Shown: piece after piece, positions 5,696 to 9,865 of the stretch | How positions within the stretch are numbered: the stretch's first letter is position 1 | Layout: every line of letters starts with the position of its first letter | Assembly (NCBI GenBank): GCA_028714995.1 | Contig: JAQTLI010000069.1 | Span: 1 to 9,865, forward strand | Source of the DNA: Methylobacter sp. | Lineage (GTDB): Bacteria; Pseudomonadota; Gammaproteobacteria; Methylococcales; Methylomonadaceae | DNA length: 9,865 bases | Direction of reading: 5' to 3' | The notes under the pieces: generated by a model | What the model saw: the letters and a program-made list of their open reading frames with translations, nothing else | Database searches by the model: none | Told to the model about the DNA's origin: nothing | Position numbers and translations under genes: made by a program

Positions 5696-5714
5696 CCAGC
5701 CCTTTTTGGGCTGG
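5696..5714. terminator. Intercistronic hairpin between exbD and receptor gene
   Basis: CCAGCCC-TTTTT-GGGCTGG is a perfect 7-bp stem with a 5-nt loop. It is not followed by a T-run (CCAGGGAAGTTTT follows), so it is a weak terminator at best and more likely a processing or stability element that uncouples receptor mRNA levels from tonB-exbBD. An A-run precedes it at about 5678-5684, which gives no clear terminator on the minus strand either, as no gene ends there. Confidence 0.45.
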
Positions 5715-5792
5715 CCAGGGAAGTTTTGCCTGAAGAAACAGCGCGTATTTAATCAAATTTAATTTTATGAAGACTTTAAGAAGGGGTGTTAT

Positions 5793-8573
5793 ATGAGTAT
5801 TGACAGGTTAGGGAGTCGACCAGTTACAACCAAAGGCTTGAAATTGCCGGCAAAGGACCAGGCTAAAGGCCGATCGTTCTCTGCCGAAATAGTTAATGTC
5901 CTGAATCAAAATACATTGAAACCCGATGCGCTTATAGGCAATCGAGCCACTCTAAGCGGCGCTGCAATGATTTTGGCAGGAGCCTGTCTGTTAGTGCCCG
6001 ACTACAGTTTTGCTCAGGAAAGTTCGAGTGATTCAGCTTCTGAAATAGAGCGCTTGAAAAAGGAATTGGCAGAATCTAAAAAGGAGAATGAGCTACTCAA
6101 AAATGCACTGTCCCATGAGGGGAATGACACTAAGGCGGCTACGGCGGTTACGACGGCTCCTGCAACAGATGCTCCTGTTGCCGCTGTTGCGGCGGCTCCA
6201 GAGGCAGCAAAAGAAGCTAAATCTTATGTAGAAGAACCTAAAAATCTATCGGAAGTCGTGGTTACCTCACGTCGCAAGGAAGAAAAGCTACAGGAAGTTC
6301 CAATTCCTATCTCCGTCATTAGCGGCGAACAAATGAAACGCGACAATATCGTTACCGTTCAGGATTTTTCCCGGCGCGTGCCTAACCTTGGCGTTACCAG
6401 CTCTAATGTACGCCAAACCAGTATTGCTTTACGGGGTTTAGGTAAGAATAGCGGTAACGAGTCGATGGAAGCCAGCGTCGGCGTGATGGTCGACAATGTA
6501 TGGTCCTCATGGGTAGGTTCTACCTGGACCAACTACGTGGATGTTGATCATGTCGAGGTTCTGCGGGGTCCGCAAGGCACATTGCAAGGTAAAAACAGTA
6601 ACCTGGGACTCATTAACGTGAACACCAAACTGCCTTCCTTTAAATCCGGCTATTACATCGACGGTTTCGCCGGTAATCGCGACAGCCTGCAAGGTAAGGC
6701 TTCGGCTACTGGCGCCATAATTGATGGTCTGCTGGCTTATCGGGGCTCATTTTTTGTCGACAAGCGCGATGGTTTTATAGCAAATTTCGATTCGCCGGTG
6801 ACCGCAGGCAAACTTCAGGAAACCAACTCATTGGGCGGACGTATTCAGTTTTTGCTTACGCCCACCGATAAACTATCAGCCCGAATTATTGCGGATCGCT
6901 CGTCGTCCACGCAAACCATGAGTGTGAATCCTAACATAGATGACCCAACTAGATTTGCTGATGGCACCGTTAGAACGACTACTTTCAGTTCACGATTGAA
7001 CCGTAATTGGTTCGACAGCATTCGTAACTCCGGTCAACCTTTAACAGTGATTGGCGATCCACGTGCAGTGGCCCGCGATAATCACCAAGTGTCACGCGGC
7101 GATCAACAAGGTGCTTCGGGTGAGATTAACTGGGATGTTGGCAGGCATAAGTTGACGTCAATTTCGGCCTATCGCTACTCTCTGTTCGAGCCGCATCATG
7201 ATGGCGATAACAGCACCGCCGATATCCAACACATATCGGGTTGGCAAGTAAAAAATCGGCAATGGACGCAAGAACTCCGTTTGGCTTCTCTGGAACCCGG
7301 ATTTGGTTTCATAGACTACCAAGTCGGACTCTTCGCCCTGCGGAGTGAAGCCAAAACCTTTAACCAGCGCATGTTTGGCTCCGATGCAGGAGCTTTTTAT
7401 GCCAGCAACGACCAATATAATCGTTTAAATGCTACCGCGGCCGGCCAGGATATCATGGCAAATTCTTTAAACCGCGTATTACAAACAGGCTATTTGAACC
7501 CAACAAACACCAGTTTGGCTGCCTATAGTCAGGTGAATTTACACATCACCAATGCAGCGACCCTCACATTAGGTATCCGCGATACTTTTGAGCGTCGTGA
7601 AAACGCTGGGTATTCCAGCTTTGTAGGTGGTGAGAACCTGAATAACATTGCAAATGCATCACAAAAAGCCGACGCGCTGGCTATCAGAAACACTGCCATA
7701 GGCGGTGTTTGGACAGCAGATAGACAAGGTATTAGCCAGAATTCCCAAAACTGGTTAGTCAATCCGAGTTATAAGATAACTAAGGATCTCATGGCTTTTT
7801 TCTCGGTGGCCGGCGGACAAAAATCGGGCGCAGCGCAATTTAACAGCAGTACCGGAGCCATTGAAAATGTCAACCCGGAAGACATCATGGACTACGAATT
7901 GGGTATCAAAAGTACCTGGTTCGATCGCAAGCTAACTGCAAATCTCAATTTATACAATACCGATGTGCAAGGGTTTCAGTCTCAGCTAACGGTACCGGAT
8001 GCCACAAACGCAACAGGCTTTAGGAGCACGCTGGGTAACGTCAAAGGAATCCAGTTACGCGGTGTCGAACTGGATACCGCCTGGCAAGCCTATGAGGGCT
8101 TAAACTTCTTCTTAAATGGTTCCTATAACCATGCCGTCTATACAGACTTTAAGAATGCGCCTTGCCCGCCTGAATTGAATACCTCAAAAGCTTGCGACCA
8201 AACCGGTTTGCAAATACCGAATGCGCCTTTGTTTACCGCTAATTACGGTATTGACTATCGCGTACCGCTTGGGTTTGGAAAATTCAATGACTATGGATTG
8301 GAGTGGCATACTTGGCTCGTTGACAGCTTCAAATCCAGTGCCAATATGAATGCAAGTTTATCCTCATCGGGTATCCAATCTTCCTATCATGTTACCGATG
8401 GTGGAATTGGGGTGGGCACCAAAAATGGCAAATACAGCCTTAATCTGGTTGGTAGAAATATTTTCGACACGATCTATCTGACTAACGTGAGTCAATTTTC
8501 CAGCACAGCGGCTTCTACGGGGACCTATGGCGATGGCCGTTACTATGGTGCGCAATTCCGTGCGAACTTTTAA
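5793..8573 (+). CDS. TonB-dependent outer-membrane receptor with coiled-coil N-terminus
   Basis: This is a 22-stranded TonB-gated outer-membrane transporter, predicted to import a scarce ligand such as a metal chelate. The 926-residue product starts from AAGGGG and ATG at 5793. About 50 residues precede the hydrophobic core of the signal peptide (about 52-74, ending YSFAQ), an unusually long n-region. Next come a short coiled coil (about 83-107, EIERLKKELAESKKENELLK), an Ala/Pro/Thr linker (about 115-140), a TonB box (SEVVVTSRR, 153-161) and a plug domain with VEVLRGPQGTLQGKNSNLGLI. The latter differs from the common TLYGRN form. The barrel ends in YYGAQFRANF, with the terminal Phe expected by the BAM machinery. 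A late loop has a Cys pair (APCPPEL, KACDQTG). It follows tonB-exbB-exbD and precedes a secreted SMP-30 gene. No FecA-type signalling domain is apparent. The ligand is unknown; iron siderophore, molybdenum, copper, lanthanide or cobalamin cannot be told apart from sequence. Confidence 0.95.
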   Translation: MSIDRLGSRPVTTKGLKLPAKDQAKGRSFSAEIVNVLNQNTLKPDALIGNRATLSGAAMILAGACLLVPDYSFAQESSSDSASEIERLKKELAESKKENELLKNALSHEGNDTKAATAVTTAPATDAPVAAVAAAPEAAKEAKSYVEEPKNLSEVVVTSRRKEEKLQEVPIPISVISGEQMKRDNIVTVQDFSRRVPNLGVTSSNVRQTSIALRGLGKNSGNESMEASVGVMVDNVWSSWVGSTWTNYVDVDHVEVLRGPQGTLQGKNSNLGLINVNTKLPSFKSGYYIDGFAGNRDSLQGKASATGAIIDGLLAYRGSFFVDKRDGFIANFDSPVTAGKLQETNSLGGRIQFLLTPTDKLSARIIADRSSSTQTMSVNPNIDDPTRFADGTVRTTTFSSRLNRNWFDSIRNSGQPLTVIGDPRAVARDNHQVSRGDQQGASGEINWDVGRHKLTSISAYRYSLFEPHHDGDNSTADIQHISGWQVKNRQWTQELRLASLEPGFGFIDYQVGLFALRSEAKTFNQRMFGSDAGAFYASNDQYNRLNATAAGQDIMANSLNRVLQTGYLNPTNTSLAAYSQVNLHITNAATLTLGIRDTFERRENAGYSSFVGGENLNNIANASQKADALAIRNTAIGGVWTADRQGISQNSQNWLVNPSYKITKDLMAFFSVAGGQKSGAAQFNSSTGAIENVNPEDIMDYELGIKSTWFDRKLTANLNLYNTDVQGFQSQLTVPDATNATGFRSTLGNVKGIQLRGVELDTAWQAYEGLNFFLNGSYNHAVYTDFKNAPCPPELNTSKACDQTGLQIPNAPLFTANYGIDYRVPLGFGKFNDYGLEWHTWLVDSFKSSANMNASLSSSGIQSSYHVTDGGIGVGTKNGKYSLNLVGRNIFDTIYLTNVSQFSSTAASTGTYGDGRYYGAQFRANF

Positions 8574-8662
8574 GCGATTTTGCAAGGTTGGCAACTCTTT
8601 TCCTTCCACCTTACAGTCTTAAATCAAAAAATTGACTATTTACTTTTAATACGGAGAACAAG

Positions 8663-9628
8663 ATGTTATTAAAAACTTCACACGCGAAATTATTTTCAGT
8701 ATTAGGTGCGTTAGCGTTTGCAGCAGTTGTACAGGCGGACGATCCCGTCACCCCGGCTATACCCGGTGTGTCGGCGGGAGGTGTTGTCATAGAGATTATC
8801 AAAGAAGGCTTTAAGGGTACGGAGGGGCCTATCGGTTATTCGGACGGAAGCTTGCTGTTTACAGAAACCAATGATAATCGGATTGTGCGTATCGCACCCG
8901 ATGATACTGTTTCAAGCTTTTTGGAAAATTCCAACGGCGCTAACGGCCTGGCCTTGAATGCCAGTGGCGAGATCATCGCTGTTCAGACGCTTAAACCTCA
9001 GGTCGGCATTATCTATCCGGCTGATAAGCAGAAGACTTTTGCCGAAAATTTCGAGGGTATTGCTTTTCAGCGTCCTAACGACCTGGTTCTTGCTAAGAAT
9101 GGCGGCATTTACTTTACTGACAGCGGTACTCGTCCGACTAAGGAAAATCCGAACCCACCACCTTCTCACCCAGGCGTGTTTTACATTACACCGACTGGTG
9201 AATTGAAACGCTTGGCTAACGATATTGAGCGGCCAAACGGCATTCAGTTGAGCAAAGATGAAAAAGTGCTGTATGTGGCCAACACCCTCGGCGAACACGT
9301 ACTCGCTTATGACATCGCCGACGATGGATCAATCTCCAACAGAAGAAACTTCGCCAAGCTGGAAGGCTGGAAAAATGAAGACAATGTCTGGTCCAGCGGT
9401 GCCGACGGCTTGGCGATAGATGATAGCGACAGACTCTATGTCGCATCCAATGCCGGGGTTGAAGTGTTTAGTGCCAAGGGCGAAGCACTGGGCATTATTG
9501 TGCTGCCCAAGAAGCCGCAAAATATAGCGTTTGCCGGCACGGACAAGAAAACCCTTTATGCGGTAGGACGCGGCTCCGCTTACAAGATCCCCCTGATTGC
9601 ACAAGGCTTTAAAGGGCGCGCGAAATAG
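8663..9628 (+). CDS. Exported SMP-30/gluconolactonase-type beta-propeller
   Basis: The family (regucalcin, gluconolactonase, paraoxonase-like enzymes) are six-bladed propellers with one divalent metal that hydrolyse lactones and some esters. The 321-residue product has a Sec signal peptide (about 1-25, ending VQA-DD), so it acts in the periplasm or outside the cell. Putative metal ligands line up: E54 in GTEGP, N139 in FQRPNDLV, N192 in ERPNGIQL and D248 in GADGLAID. Blade repeats of the form G-x-Y-F-T-D-S and V-L-Y-V-A-N recur. GGAGA lies 7-8 bp before the ATG. It sits 89 bp behind the receptor and before a Tat-exported dienelactone-hydrolase-like gene, so hydrolysis of a lactone in or derived from the imported ligand is plausible, but the substrate is unproven and the family is broad. 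Confidence 0.9.
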   Translation: MLLKTSHAKLFSVLGALAFAAVVQADDPVTPAIPGVSAGGVVIEIIKEGFKGTEGPIGYSDGSLLFTETNDNRIVRIAPDDTVSSFLENSNGANGLALNASGEIIAVQTLKPQVGIIYPADKQKTFAENFEGIAFQRPNDLVLAKNGGIYFTDSGTRPTKENPNPPPSHPGVFYITPTGELKRLANDIERPNGIQLSKDEKVLYVANTLGEHVLAYDIADDGSISNRRNFAKLEGWKNEDNVWSSGADGLAIDDSDRLYVASNAGVEVFSAKGEALGIIVLPKKPQNIAFAGTDKKTLYAVGRGSAYKIPLIAQGFKGRAK

Positions 9629-9639
9629 CTTGGTTCACG

Positions 9640-9676
9640 TGCCCTCATTCCCACGCAGCGCATGGGAATGAGGGCA
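9640..9676. terminator. Perfect 14-bp hairpin after the SMP-30 gene
   Basis: TGCCCTCATTCCCA (9640-9653) pairs without mismatch with TGGGAATGAGGGCA (9663-9676) around a 9-nt loop, followed by TATTTT. This can work as a rho-independent terminator and would reduce read-through into the next gene. It also resembles, from memory, the TTCCCACGC-type palindromes common between genes in Gammaproteobacteria, so it may be a dispersed repeat used as a terminator. Confidence 0.7.
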
Positions 9677-9696
9677 TATTTTAGGAGTTTATTTTA

Positions 9697-9865
9697 ATGA
9701 CACGCAAAACAACTAAAGATTTCGATCCGAAGGTGCTGAAACTATTTGATAGCTATGTCCACGGTGATTTATCGCGCCGGAGATTTTTGGCTTCGTTCGC
9801 AAAATTCACACTGATCGGTTTGACTGCCGAGGGTTTGCTTGAGGCGCTCAGTCCGCGTTTTGCCG
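9697..9865 (+). CDS. Dienelactone-hydrolase-like protein with Tat signal (partial, 5' end)
   Basis: Only the first 56 residues are in the window; the gene runs off the right edge. The N-terminus (KDFDPKVLKLFDSYVHGD, then SRRRFLAS, then a hydrophobic stretch ending LEALSPRFA) is the pattern I recognise at the start of Tat-exported dienelactone hydrolase / carboxymethylenebutenolidase-like alpha/beta hydrolases. The twin arginines are in SRRRFL, and the hydrophobic core (about 36-50) fits a Tat signal. The catalytic Cys-Asp-His region lies outside the window, so activity cannot be checked. AGGAG (9683-9687) precedes the ATG by 9 bp. It follows the SMP-30 gene and a strong hairpin, so it may be read at a lower level or from its own promoter. 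The family call is from N-terminal resemblance only. Confidence 0.78.
   Translation, partial: MTRKTTKDFDPKVLKLFDSYVHGDLSRRRFLASFAKFTLIGLTAEGLLEALSPRFA

Noticed and set aside
8574..8662. Terminator between the receptor and SMP-30 genes
   Set aside because: Only a weak TTGC/GCAA pairing near 8580-8597 is present, too short to support a terminator.

Overview
The window looks like part of a gammaproteobacterial chromosome, most likely from a nitrogen-fixing methanotroph of the Methylococcales (Methylomonas/Methylobacter-like). This assignment is an inference from protein style and gene content: a draT-draG pair, which occurs in diazotrophs, next to a dedicated TonB system. No marker gene in the window settles the genus.

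Layout. Bases 1-1232 (left) are mobile-element debris: the C-terminal remnant of an IS110-type transposase, a REP-associated tyrosine transposase (RAYT) gene broken by two frameshifts, and several copies of a short palindromic repeat (REP). Two REP copies frame the RAYT in inverted orientation, and another lies upstream of draT. Bases 1233-2976 on the minus strand carry draT-draG, the reversible ADP-ribosylation switch for nitrogenase reductase (NifH). Bases 2977-3497 are a divergent intergenic region. It has strong palindromes, a REP copy, a TGT-N10-ACA site of the NifA type, and a well-formed sigma-54 (-24/-12) promoter candidate pointing at tonB. Bases 3498-9865 on the plus strand hold a six-gene array: tonB, exbB, exbD, a 926-residue TonB-dependent receptor with an unusual N-terminus, a secreted SMP-30/gluconolactonase-type beta-propeller, and the start of a Tat-exported dienelactone-hydrolase-like protein that runs off the right edge.

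How the genes could work together. TonB-ExbB-ExbD energises the outer-membrane receptor. The two exported hydrolase-type proteins encoded behind it are candidates for processing a lactone- or ester-containing ligand after import. If the sigma-54/NifA-type signals are real, this uptake module is switched on under nitrogen-fixing conditions, which would suit supply of a nitrogenase metal (Fe, Mo or V). The ligand cannot be read from sequence, and the regulatory link is a hypothesis. The most noteworthy points are this candidate diazotrophy-linked uptake and processing locus and the REP/RAYT family, whose stem pairs covary around a constant 10-nt loop.
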